This document shows positions 1-5,729 of a stretch of DNA of 12,096 nt, piece by piece. The position numbers and the translations under genes were made by a program. This DNA comes from BRH-c25 sp964619815 (GTDB taxonomy: Bacteria; Bacillota; Clostridia; Lutisporales; Lutisporaceae): contig CAZUGK010000128.1 of assembly GCA_964619815.1 (NCBI GenBank), positions 1-12,096 of the forward strand, in the 5' to 3' direction. Position 1 is the first letter of the stretch. Every line of letters starts with the position of its first letter. The notes beneath the pieces are model-generated. The model was not told the origin of the DNA, made no database searches, and saw only the letters and a program-made list of their open reading frames with translations.

Positions 1-56
1 TTCGTGAAGGCGGAAGAACAGTTGGATCAGGTGCTGTTGCTTCAATAATCGAATAA
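1..56 (+). CDS. tuf: Elongation factor Tu, C-terminal end (partial)
   Basis: Only the last 17 codons are present; the reading frame starts at base 3 and ends at TAA 54-56. The peptide REGGRTVGSGAVASIIE matches the extreme C-terminus of bacterial EF-Tu, the GTPase that delivers aminoacyl-tRNA to the ribosome. This end belongs to the C-terminal beta-barrel (domain 3), so no GTPase motif is visible here. tuf directly upstream of rpsJ is the usual arrangement in Firmicutes (rpsL-rpsG-fusA-tuf, then the S10 cluster), which supports the call. A heptad-repeat element begins 4 bases after the stop, and a strong hairpin at 165-192 probably ends the transcript. Confidence 0.95.
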   Translation, partial: REGGRTVGSGAVASIIE

Positions 57-60
57 AACA

Positions 61-146
61 GACTCGAGATGCGAGATACGAGAGTTAGCGCAAGGCTTCG
101 AAGCTTTTCATAAAATACTCGAGTCTCGGGTCTAGAGTCTCGAATC
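61..146. repeat. Inverted heptad-repeat element 1 (tuf 3' UTR)
   Basis: The left arm holds three tandem 7-bp units ending in CGAGA (63-69, 70-76, 77-83). The right arm holds four units of the form ACTCGAG/TCTCGGG (117-123, 124-130, 131-137, 138-144). The right units are the approximate reverse complement of the left ones, so the whole can fold into a long imperfect stem. The centre (84-116) contains the palindrome GCTTCGAAGC (95-104), which can cap the hairpin. Six Ts follow at 152-157, so the element could itself help terminate tuf transcription. It shares its architecture with elements at 882-971 and 3458-3531. I cannot assign it to a named repeat family. Confidence 0.8.
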
Positions 147-164
147 TATGCTTTTTTAGTCTTT

Positions 165-204
165 AAGGACTAGGAAAAATTTCCTAGTCCTTTAGGGCTG
201 TTTT
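165..204 (+). terminator. Probable rho-independent terminator after tuf
   Basis: A perfect 13-bp inverted repeat (165-177 with 180-192; AAGGACTAGGAAA and its complement) surrounds a 2-base spacer, so the real loop is probably 4-6 bases. The downstream T tract is interrupted: TTT at 191-193, then AGGGCTG, then TTTT at 201-204. The site lies between tuf and a good promoter for rpsJ, which is where a terminator is expected. The weak U tract keeps confidence moderate, but T6 at 152-157 behind the upstream heptad element may act in tandem with it. Confidence 0.65.
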
Positions 205-236
205 AGAAATTATTTTCTCAAAGATCACTAAAAGTA

Positions 237-265
237 TTGTAATTTGTCCTAAAATGTTATAAAAT
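237..265 (+). promoter_or_regulatory. Candidate sigma-A promoter for the S10-spc operon
   Basis: A -35 box TTGTAA (237-242) and a -10 box TAAAAT (260-265) are separated by exactly 17 bases in a very AT-rich stretch. Transcription would start near 272, at the beginning of the GC-richer structured leader. The site lies after the tuf terminator hairpin and about 300 bases before rpsJ. In Bacillus subtilis the equivalent gene cluster is also driven mainly from a promoter upstream of rpsJ. Alternative -10 choices (TATAAA 258-263, TATATA 265-270) give poorer 15-base spacing to the nearest -35 boxes. Confidence 0.6.
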
Positions 266-271
266 ATATAA

Positions 272-568
272 GGTTGCGAGACTTAGCATGCGATGAAGCA
301 AGAGGTTGCAGATTAAACCTTGAAAGAGGTGTATTCTGGAAAGCACAGCCGGGGTTCTTGCGGCTGGCGAATTCTTGCCGAGTATTGTCCGTTTCTAGAA
401 TTCGGGCGACTCTACTGATTATATTGCTGCTATGGGTGGAAAATGAAGTGTCCTGGCGAGTGAGCCGGACACTAATAAAAAAATAGAACACACCCGGGTG
501 AGTGTATAACAGTATGCGGTTGCACGTAAGCAAATTAAAGCGTGCGATGAAAAGGAGGGAATTGAAAA
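272..568 (+). promoter_or_regulatory. rpsJ leader: Structured 5' leader of the S10 operon mRNA
   Basis: About 297 untranslated bases lie between the predicted start site and rpsJ. Visible helices are AGGTT 303-307 with AACCT 316-320; CAGCCG 346-351 with CGGCTG 361-366; CGAATTCT 368-375 with AGAATTCG 397-404; AGTGTCC 447-453 with GGACACT 467-473, extended by GGC 455-457 with GCC 464-466; and TTGCACG 520-526 with CGTGCGA 541-547 (one G-U pair). The last helix ends just before the ribosome-binding site AAAGGAGGG (551-559), so it could influence rpsJ initiation. No helix is followed by a T tract, so a classic attenuator is not evident. Ribosomal protein L4 controls the S10 leader in gamma-proteobacteria. 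Whether any protein binds this one is unknown. Confidence 0.6.
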
Positions 569-877
569 ATGGCAAAACAAAAAATAAGAATCAGATTGAA
601 GGCATATGATCACATATTGATTGATCAGTCAGCTGAAAAAATAGTCGAGACAGCAAAAAGGACAGGCGCAAAGGTGTCAGGTCCGGTGCCGCTGCCGACT
701 GAAAAGGAAATAGTCACAATACTTCGTGCAGTACACAAGTATAAGGATTCAAGAGAACAGTTCGAAGCAAGAACTCATAAAAGACTGATCGACATATTGA
801 ATCCAACACCAAAAACAGTTGATTCACTTATGAGACTTGACTTGCCGGCTGGTGTTGACATCGAAATAAAGCTATAA
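569..877 (+). CDS. rpsJ: 30S ribosomal protein S10 (NusE)
   Basis: The 102-residue product is full length for S10, a protein of the 30S head that also pairs with NusB in transcription antitermination. Family marks are SGPVPLPT (residues 37-44), RTHKRLIDI (68-76) and the C-terminal LDLPAGVDIEI (90-100). The ATG is preceded by AAAGGAGGG at 551-559 with good spacing, and no upstream in-frame alternative is attractive. It is the first gene after the structured leader and the promoter near 237-265. A heptad-repeat element follows 4 bases after the stop and separates it from rplC by 154 bases, an unusually long gap for this operon position. Confidence 0.98.
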   Translation: MAKQKIRIRLKAYDHILIDQSAEKIVETAKRTGAKVSGPVPLPTEKEIVTILRAVHKYKDSREQFEARTHKRLIDILNPTPKTVDSLMRLDLPAGVDIEIKL

Positions 878-881
878 TCAG

Positions 882-971
882 TCACTAGTCACTAGATACT
901 AGTCACTAGATTTGAGTGGGGCTACGAAGACTTTGCCCTAAAACTGGAGACTAGCGACTAGAGACTCGCGG
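882..971. repeat. Inverted heptad-repeat element 2 (rpsJ-rplC spacer)
   Basis: The left arm has five tandem 7-bp units: TCACTAG at 882-888, 889-895 and 903-909, ATACTAG at 896-902, and a diverged ATTTGAG at 910-916. The right arm has four units of consensus CTAGNGA at 944-950, 951-957, 958-964 and 965-971. The right consensus is the reverse complement of TCNCTAG, so the arms can pair at about 6 of 7 positions per unit. The centre (917-943) contains GGGC 919-922 and GCCC 935-938, which extend the hairpin. It starts 4 bases after the rpsJ stop. This is the clearest of the three elements. Confidence 0.85.
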
Positions 972-989
972 CTAAATTAAATTTAGTAT

Positions 990-1004
990 GACCGCAAAGC
1001 GGTC
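990..1004 (+). other. Small hairpin just upstream of rplC
   Basis: GACCGC (990-995) and GCGGTC (999-1004) form a perfect 6-bp stem with a 3-base loop AAA. A short palindromic AT stretch, TAAAT 973-977 with ATTTA 981-985, lies just before it. The stem ends 13 bases before the rplC ribosome-binding site GGAGGTG (1018-1024). No T tract follows, so it is not a simple terminator. It may shape or stabilise the mRNA between rpsJ and rplC; any function is inference. Confidence 0.45.
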
Positions 1005-1031
1005 CGCTGTAAATTTTGGAGGTGTAAAGAA

Positions 1032-1661
1032 ATGAAAAAAGCAATACTGGGTTTGAAAGTAGGAATGACTCAGATATTCAATAAAGAAGGCAAAGCAGTT
1101 CCTGTAACTGTGATAGCAGCAGGTCCTAATGTAGTGGTTCAGAAAAAGACTGTAGAGAATGAAGGATACTCAGCTATACAGGTAGGTTTTGACGATAAAG
1201 CCGAGAAAAAGGTTACAAAGCCTATAAAAGGACATTTTGCTAAAGCAAAGGTTGCAACAAAAAGATACCTTAGAGAATTCAGACTCGAAGATGCAGCAGC
1301 TTACGAGGTAGGCCAGGAAATAAAGGCAGATGTCTTTACTGAAGGCGAAAGAGTTGATGTAAGCGGTGTATCAAAAGGTAAAGGATATGCAGGCGCCATT
1401 AAGAGACATAACTTTCACAGAGGGCCTATGAGACATGGTTCCAAGTACCACAGGGCTGCTGGTTCAATGGGTGCATCATCAGATCCATCAAGAACAATCC
1501 CTGGCAAGAAGCTTCCGGGACATATGGGCGCAGAAAATACAACAGTGTTAAACCTCGAAGTAGTTAAAGTTGATCCTGAAAAGAACGTAATCCTTGTAAA
1601 AGGTGGAGTTCCTGGAATAAGAGGTTCACTGGTAATGATAAAAGATACAGTGAAAGCTTAA
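1032..1661 (+). CDS. rplC: 50S ribosomal protein L3
   Basis: The 209-residue product matches bacterial L3, an early-assembly protein that binds 23S rRNA near the peptidyl-transferase centre. It opens with the typical MKKAILGLKVGMTQIF. It carries the central extension loop with FHRGPMRHGS (residues 128-137), where the family signature lies, followed by SDPSRTIPGKKLPGHMG (150-166), which reaches into the rRNA core. The ATG has GGAGGTG at 1018-1024. rplD follows after 29 bases. Length and motifs are ordinary. The only oddity is the long, repeat-bearing spacer upstream. Confidence 0.98.
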   Translation: MKKAILGLKVGMTQIFNKEGKAVPVTVIAAGPNVVVQKKTVENEGYSAIQVGFDDKAEKKVTKPIKGHFAKAKVATKRYLREFRLEDAAAYEVGQEIKADVFTEGERVDVSGVSKGKGYAGAIKRHNFHRGPMRHGSKYHRAAGSMGASSDPSRTIPGKKLPGHMGAENTTVLNLEVVKVDPEKNVILVKGGVPGIRGSLVMIKDTVKA

Positions 1662-1690
1662 AGAGTTCGAGGTAGAAAGGAGGATGTAAA

Positions 1691-2314
1691 ATGCCTAACG
1701 TAGCACTTTACAATATAAGTGGCAAACAGGTTGGAGAAATCGAATTAAGTGAAAATATATTCGGTGCAAACGTGAATGTTGAAGCAATGCACCAGGTAGT
1801 TAAAATGTATCTGGCGAACCAGAGACAGGGAACTCAGTCAGCCCTCACCAGAGCTGAGGTAAGAGGCGGAGGAATAAAACCCTGGAGACAAAAAGGAACT
1901 GGTAGAGCAAGACACGGAAGCATCAGGTCACCACAGTGGAAGCATGGTGGTATCGTATTTGCTCCAAAGCCAAGATCATATAGGTATTCAGTGCCTAAGA
2001 AGATAAAGAGAATAGCAATGAAGTCGGCGCTTAGCTCAAAGGTTAACGACAACAACATTATAGTTCTTGAAGAGCTGAACTTTGATGCACCAAAGACAAA
2101 GCAGGTTGTTAGCTTGCTTGATAACCTCAAGGTTGATTCCAAGACACTTATAGTTCTGGCTGACAACAATGAGAACATTGTTAAATCTGCAAGAAACATA
2201 GAGGGTGTAAAGACAGCCTTCGTAAACACATTAAACGTATATGACATTTTAAACTACGACAAATTCATAATAACAAAGGACGCTGTTAAAAAAGTCGAGG
2301 AGGTGTATGCATAA
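1691..2314 (+). CDS. rplD: 50S ribosomal protein L4
   Basis: The 207-residue product is L4, an early 50S assembly protein whose long basic loop lines the peptide exit tunnel with L22. The loop is seen as RGGGIKPWRQKGTGRARHGS (residues 58-77), followed by PQWKHGGIVFAPKPR (81-95), the usual family core. The start has GAAAGGAGG at 1675-1683. In Escherichia coli L4 also represses its own operon by binding the S10 leader; nothing here shows that this occurs in this organism. The stop codon overlaps the rplW start by one base (TAATG, 2312-2316), which implies translational coupling. Confidence 0.98.
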   Translation: MPNVALYNISGKQVGEIELSENIFGANVNVEAMHQVVKMYLANQRQGTQSALTRAEVRGGGIKPWRQKGTGRARHGSIRSPQWKHGGIVFAPKPRSYRYSVPKKIKRIAMKSALSSKVNDNNIIVLEELNFDAPKTKQVVSLLDNLKVDSKTLIVLADNNENIVKSARNIEGVKTAFVNTLNVYDILNYDKFIITKDAVKKVEEVYA

Positions 2315-2601
2315 TGAACGCTTACGATATAGTAAGAAGACCGGTAATAACTGAAAAAAGCATGAGCGAGATGGCAGACAAGAAATACACCTTCATAGTT
2401 GATATCAATGCAAACAAGACAGAAATAAAAGATGCTATTGAAGAGATCTTCAAGGTAAAGGTTGACAAGGTCAACACTGTAAGAGTATTGGGCAAGATGA
2501 AGAGGCAAGGAAGATATGAAGGAAGAAGACCTAGCTATAAGAAAGCAATTGTGAAGCTGACACAAGATAGCAAGGGCATCGAATTCTTCGAAGGACTGTA
2601 A
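2314..2601 (+). CDS. rplW: 50S ribosomal protein L23
   Basis: The 95-residue product is L23, which sits at the tunnel exit and docks trigger factor and the signal recognition particle. Family marks are RRPVITEKS (residues 8-16), INANKTEIKDAIEEIF (31-46) and VKVDKVNTVRVLGK (48-61), followed by the basic RQGRYEGRRPSYKKAIV segment. The start ATG shares its A with the rplD stop. Its ribosome-binding site GAGGAGGTG (2297-2305) lies inside the end of rplD, so the two genes are translationally coupled. rplB begins 14 bases after the stop. Confidence 0.98.
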   Translation: MNAYDIVRRPVITEKSMSEMADKKYTFIVDINANKTEIKDAIEEIFKVKVDKVNTVRVLGKMKRQGRYEGRRPSYKKAIVKLTQDSKGIEFFEGL

Positions 2602-2615
2602 AAGGAGGAGAAAAA

Positions 2616-3449
2616 ATGGCAATTAAAAAGTATAATCCGACTTCTCCAGCTAGACGTAACATGACGGTTTCAACCTTTGAAGAAATAACAAGCACCGAAC
2701 CGGAGAAATCCCTGGTTGAAATATTAAAAAGCAAAGCTGGAAGAAACAATTACGGTAAGATAACAGTAAGACATCAAGGCGGCGGACATAAGAGAAAATA
2801 TAGAATAATAGACTTCAAGAGAGACAAAGTTGATGTACCGGCAACTGTTGCAACAATAGAATACGATCCTAACAGATCTGCAAACATAGCGTTGTTACAC
2901 TATGCTGACGGTGAAAAGAGATATATAATAGCTCCTAACGGACTTAATGTAGGCGACACAGTTATATCATCAGAAAATGCTGATATAAAGGTTGGAAATG
3001 CATTGCCACTTAGAAGCATACCGGTAGGTACGGTAATCCACAATATAGAGCTTAAAGCAGGCAAAGGAGCACAGTTAGTCCGGGCAGCCGGCAACTCTGC
3101 ACAGCTTATGGCTAAAGAAGGGGATTATGCACAGGTAAGACTTCCATCCGGAGAAGTTAGGATGATCAGGACTGAATGTAAAGCTACAATAGGTCAGGTC
3201 GGAAACCTGGATCATGAAAATATTACATTAGGTAGTGCCGGCAGAAAGAGACATATGGGCTGGAGACCAACAGTAAGAGGTTCCGTAATGAACCCTGTAG
3301 ACCATCCGCATGGTGGTGGTGAAGGTAGGTCACCGATCGGAAGGCCAGGACCTGTTACTCCTTGGGGTAAACCAACACTTGGATATAAGACCAGAAACAA
3401 TAAGAAGGCTTCAAGTAAGTTCATTGTAAAGAGAAGAAACGCAAAATAG
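2616..3449 (+). CDS. rplB: 50S ribosomal protein L2
   Basis: The 277-residue product is L2, a 23S-binding protein needed for subunit joining and peptidyl-transferase activity. It shows GGGHKRKYRIIDFKRDK (residues 55-71) in the OB-fold part and the conserved C-terminal MNPVDHPHGGGEGRSPIGR (225-243). That segment includes His230, equivalent to the essential His229 of the E. coli protein. The C-terminus GYKTRNNKKASSKFIVKRR is the usual basic tail. The ribosome-binding site is AAAGGAGG (2601-2608). A heptad-repeat element begins 8 bases after the stop and separates it from rpsS. Confidence 0.98.
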   Translation: MAIKKYNPTSPARRNMTVSTFEEITSTEPEKSLVEILKSKAGRNNYGKITVRHQGGGHKRKYRIIDFKRDKVDVPATVATIEYDPNRSANIALLHYADGEKRYIIAPNGLNVGDTVISSENADIKVGNALPLRSIPVGTVIHNIELKAGKGAQLVRAAGNSAQLMAKEGDYAQVRLPSGEVRMIRTECKATIGQVGNLDHENITLGSAGRKRHMGWRPTVRGSVMNPVDHPHGGGEGRSPIGRPGPVTPWGKPTLGYKTRNNKKASSKFIVKRRNAK

Positions 3450-3457
3450 AATGATTT

Positions 3458-3531
3458 GTTACGAGTTACGAGTTTCGAGTATTTAAGCAGTGCTACAGGC
3501 TTCTTAAATTGCGTAACACGAAACGCGAAAC
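3458..3531. repeat. Inverted heptad-repeat element 3 (rplB-rpsS spacer)
   Basis: The left arm has three tandem 7-bp units, GTTACGA at 3458-3464 and 3465-3471 and GTTTCGA at 3472-3478. The right arm has GCGTAAC at 3511-3517, ACGAAAC at 3518-3524 and GCGAAAC at 3525-3531. Arms pair except mainly at the fourth and last bases of each unit. The stem continues inward with a perfect ATTTAAG 3481-3487 against CTTAAAT 3503-3509, leaving a 15-base loop that contains GCTACAGGCTT. The predicted hairpin is therefore about 29 bp long. It ends about 10 bases before the rpsS ribosome-binding site. Confidence 0.8.
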
Positions 3532-3554
3532 CGGAAATGAAAGGAGGCAAATCA

Positions 3555-3839
3555 ATGAGCCGCTCAACAAAAAAAGGACCTTTTGTAGATGAAAAGTTAT
3601 TACAGAGAATTATAGATATGAACAAGACAAACAAAAAGGTTGTGCTTAAGACCTGGTCAAGGAGCTCAACAATATTCCCTGAGATGGTAGGACATACCAT
3701 TGCTGTATATGACGGCAGGAAGCATGTTCCTGTATATGTCACAGAGGATATGGTTGGCCACAAGCTGGGCGAATTTGCTCCCACCAGAACCTTCAGAGGC
3801 CATGGACACCACACAGAAAGGTCCACAGCTCTGAAATAA
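3555..3839 (+). CDS. rpsS: 30S ribosomal protein S19
   Basis: The 94-residue product is S19, a 30S head protein that contacts S13 and the A-site region. Its start MSRSTKKGPF and the core IFPEMVGHTIAVYDGRKHV with EFAPTRTFRGH near the C-terminus are the family signature. The frame is open upstream to 3456, but that stretch is translated heptad repeat. The ATG at 3555 has AAGGAGG at 3541-3547 and gives the normal family length, so 3555 is chosen. rplV follows after a 53-base gap. Confidence 0.97.
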   Translation: MSRSTKKGPFVDEKLLQRIIDMNKTNKKVVLKTWSRSSTIFPEMVGHTIAVYDGRKHVPVYVTEDMVGHKLGEFAPTRTFRGHGHHTERSTALK

Positions 3840-3892
3840 GAAGTGAGAAAAAATAAGCAAAACCTAGCGATAATATGGAAGGAGGTATTCCT

Positions 3893-4228
3893 GTGGAAGC
3901 AAGGGCTACAGTCAAATATGTCAGAATTTCCTCGAGAAAGGTTAATATAGTAATAAATTTGATCAGAGGGAAAAAGGTCGGAGAAGCTGTTGCTATACTA
4001 AAGCACACACCAAAAGCTGCATCAGCTATATTGGAGAAGCTTTTAAAATCTGCAGTGGCTAATGCCGAGAATAACTACAACATGGATGTTGATAAATTGT
4101 ATATCTCAGAGGTTTATGCCACTCAGGGACCTACACTTAAGAGATTTATGGCAAGGGCACAGGGTAGAGGCGTAAGCATACTCAAGAGAACAAGCCATAT
4201 AACATTGGCGGTTAAGGAAAAAGAGTGA
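3893..4228 (+). CDS. rplV: 50S ribosomal protein L22
   Basis: The 111-residue product is L22, whose extended beta-hairpin lines the peptide exit tunnel opposite L4. Seen here are the N-terminal VEARATVKYVRISSRKV, the middle KSAVANAENNYNMDVDKLYI, and the hairpin RAQGRGVSILKRTSHITLAV at the C-terminus. I chose GTG at 3893 because AAGGAGGT (3879-3886) stands 6 bases before it and the length fits the family. An in-frame ATG at 3875 would place the ribosome-binding site inside the gene and add six atypical residues (MEGGIP). Macrolide-resistance changes map to this hairpin in other bacteria; none can be judged here. Confidence 0.96.
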   Translation: MEARATVKYVRISSRKVNIVINLIRGKKVGEAVAILKHTPKAASAILEKLLKSAVANAENNYNMDVDKLYISEVYATQGPTLKRFMARAQGRGVSILKRTSHITLAVKEKE

Positions 4229-4244
4229 AGAAGGAGGGATTTAA

Positions 4245-4943
4245 GTGGGCCAAAAGGTAAATCCACATGGACTTAGAGTTGGTATCATCAAAGATTGGGA
4301 CACAAAGTGGTATGCAGATGATAAGAGCTTTGGAGATTTTCTTGTAGAAGATAACAAGATAAGAGAATTCTTGAAATCAAAGCTTTATGCTTCAGGAGTT
4401 TCAAGAATTGAAATAGAAAGAACCGCAGGGAAGATAAAGATTAACATACACGTTGCAAAGCCGGGCATGGTAATCGGAAAAGGTGGAGCCGGAATAGAAG
4501 AGCTTAAGAAAGATTTGGAAAAGCTCACAAACAATAAGGGCGTTTCAATAAACATAACAGAAATAAAAGTAGCAGAGATGGATGCTCAGCTTGTAGCTGA
4601 AAACATTGCAGCACAGCTGGAAAAAAGAATATCATTCAGAAGAGCAATGAAGCAGTCAATGCAGAGAACAATGCGATCAGGCGCAAAGGGTATAAAGACA
4701 ATGTGCGCAGGTCGTCTTGGCGGAGCTGAAATTGCAAGAAGCGAATGGTACCGTGAAGGAACAATTCCTCTACAGACTTTGAGAGCTGATATAGACTACG
4801 GATTTGCAGAAGCACATACAACCTATGGAAGAATAGGTGTTAAGGTCTGGATATATAAAGGGGAGGTTCTTCCACAAGCCAAAACTCGTAAGAACGAGCC
4901 GGCTAAGCTGAATACAGCAGCTGCGGAAGGAGGAGAAGCATAA
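4245..4943 (+). CDS. rpsC: 30S ribosomal protein S3
   Basis: The 232-residue product is S3, which forms part of the mRNA entry channel and helicase of the 30S subunit. The start MGQKVNPHGLRVGI is typical. The type-2 KH domain carries KPGMVIGKGGAGIEELKKD (residues 72-90, with the GKGG loop at 78-81). The C-terminal domain has SGAKGIKTMCAGRLGGAEIA (145-164) and YGRIGVKVWIYKGE (194-207). It begins with GTG, preceded by AAGGAGGG (4231-4238). Its stop overlaps the rplP start by one base (TAATG at 4941-4945). The last ~20 residues (AAAEGGEA end) are low-complexity, as is common in this family. Confidence 0.98.
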   Translation: MGQKVNPHGLRVGIIKDWDTKWYADDKSFGDFLVEDNKIREFLKSKLYASGVSRIEIERTAGKIKINIHVAKPGMVIGKGGAGIEELKKDLEKLTNNKGVSINITEIKVAEMDAQLVAENIAAQLEKRISFRRAMKQSMQRTMRSGAKGIKTMCAGRLGGAEIARSEWYREGTIPLQTLRADIDYGFAEAHTTYGRIGVKVWIYKGEVLPQAKTRKNEPAKLNTAAAEGGEA

Positions 4944-5386
4944 TGTTAATGCCAAAAAGAGTTAAACACCGTAAACAGATGAGAGGCAACATGAGGGGAA
5001 AGGCAACAAGAGGCAACGTTATCTCATACGGTGAATTCGGACTTCAGGCTATGGAACCAGGTTGGATTACAAGCAACCAGATTGAAGCAGCCAGACAGGC
5101 AATGACAAGATACACAAAAAGAGGCGGTAAGATCTGGATAAAAATATTCCCGGATAAGCCAGTAACTCAGAAACCTGCTGAGACTCGTATGGGTTCCGGT
5201 AAAGGTGCTCCTGAATATTGGGTAGCTGTTGTAAAGCCGGGCAGAGTATTATTTGAAATAGCGGGTGTTGAGGAAGAAGTTGCTAGAGAAGCTCTTAGAC
5301 TTGCAGTCCACAAGCTTCCTATTAGGTGTAAGTTTGTAACCCGCCAGCAAACTGAGGAAATGGTTGGTGATGCAAATGAAAGCTAA
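4943..5386 (+). CDS. rplP: 50S ribosomal protein L16
   Basis: The 147-residue product is L16, which contacts the A-site tRNA elbow region and is needed for late 50S maturation. It begins MLMPKRVKHRKQMRG, the family's standard N-terminus, so the ATG at 4943 is preferred over the ATG at 4949. Further marks are EFGLQAMEPGWITSNQIEAA (residues 31-50) and PAETRMGSGKGAPEYWVAVV (78-97). AAGGAGGAG (4927-4935) lies within the end of rpsC, and the one-base stop/start overlap couples the two. Its 3' end overlaps the start of rpmC. Confidence 0.98.
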   Translation: MLMPKRVKHRKQMRGNMRGKATRGNVISYGEFGLQAMEPGWITSNQIEAARQAMTRYTKRGGKIWIKIFPDKPVTQKPAETRMGSGKGAPEYWVAVVKPGRVLFEIAGVEEEVAREALRLAVHKLPIRCKFVTRQQTEEMVGDANES

Positions 5387-5573
5387 CAAAGTTCGCGATA
5401 TGTCAGTAAATGAATTAGAGCAGAAGCTGGTTGAATTAAAAGGAGAGCTTTTTAACCTTAGATTTCAGATGGCTACAGGACAGCTTGAAAACCCTATGAG
5501 GGTAAGAGATGTTAAGAAATCTATTGCTAGAATAAAAACCATCCTTAGAGAAAAAGAACTTAAGTCCGTATAG
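5376..5573 (+). CDS. rpmC: 50S ribosomal protein L29
   Basis: The product is L29, a small two-helix protein beside L23 at the tunnel exit. The sequence MKANKVRDMSVNELEQKLVE followed by KGELFNLRFQMATGQLENP matches the family along its length. The start is uncertain: TTG 5364, GTG 5367, ATG 5370 and ATG 5376 are all in frame. I chose 5376 (65 residues, beginning MKAN) on family resemblance. A GAGGA at 5354-5358 inside rplP could also serve ATG 5370. Every choice overlaps the end of rplP (stop 5384-5386), so the genes are coupled. A 55-bp sequence repeated on both sides of an assembly gap begins 2 bases after the stop. Confidence 0.95.
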   Translation: MKANKVRDMSVNELEQKLVELKGELFNLRFQMATGQLENPMRVRDVKKSIARIKTILREKELKSV

Positions 5574-5574
5574 G

Positions 5575-5629
5575 CAAAGTAGGAAGAAGGAGGTTTAGAC
5601 TTTGGATAGAAATAATAGAAAGACCAGAA
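5575..5629 (+). repeat. Left copy of a 55-bp direct repeat flanking the N gap
   Basis: This 55-base segment is identical to 5730-5784. It contains the rpsQ ribosome-binding site and its first nine codons (TTG 5602 onward, MDRNNRKTR), then ends at the Ns. It is best read as the overlapping end of one contig and not as a second rpsQ. With the two copies collapsed, rpmC and rpsQ are 28 bases apart, normal for this operon. Confidence 0.9.
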
Positions 5630-5729
5630 NNNNNNNNNNNNNNNNNNNNNNNNNNNNNNNNNNNNNNNNNNNNNNNNNNNNNNNNNNNNNNNNNNNNNNN
5701 NNNNNNNNNNNNNNNNNNNNNNNNNNNNN
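5630..5729. other. Assembly gap of exactly 100 Ns
   Basis: The run of exactly 100 Ns is the conventional placeholder for a gap of unknown size between joined contigs. The identical 55-bp ends on both sides suggest that the contigs overlap, so the true gap length is probably negative and no gene is lost. Gene order across it (rpmC to rpsQ) is what the S10 operon predicts. Confidence 0.97.

Noticed and set aside
447..473. Strong hairpin in the leader considered as an attenuator or terminator
   Set aside because: An A-rich run, not a T tract, follows on the + strand, and on the - strand the Ts would precede the hairpin.
274..486. Open frame of 70 codons on the + strand within the S10 leader
   Set aside because: It would start with TTG just after the predicted transcription start, has no ribosome-binding site, and its peptide resembles no family I know; the region is better explained as structured leader RNA.
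882..971. Heptad repeats considered as a CRISPR array
   Set aside because: Units are 7 bp and directly adjacent with no spacers, arms are inverted, and no cas genes are present.
3456..3554. Upstream extension of rpsS in frame
   Set aside because: It translates the heptad-repeat element; the ATG at 3555 has a strong ribosome-binding site and gives the normal S19 length.
3212..3826. Long open frame on the - strand opposite rplB and rpsS
   Set aside because: It is a shadow of two certain genes on the + strand, has no family resemblance, and runs through the heptad element.
3875..3892. ATG start for rplV at 3875
   Set aside because: The ribosome-binding site lies inside this stretch and serves GTG 3893; the six extra residues are not found in L22.
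5602..5629. A second, truncated rpsQ start
   Set aside because: It lies in the identical 55-bp contig end beside the N run; an assembly overlap explains it better than a gene duplication.
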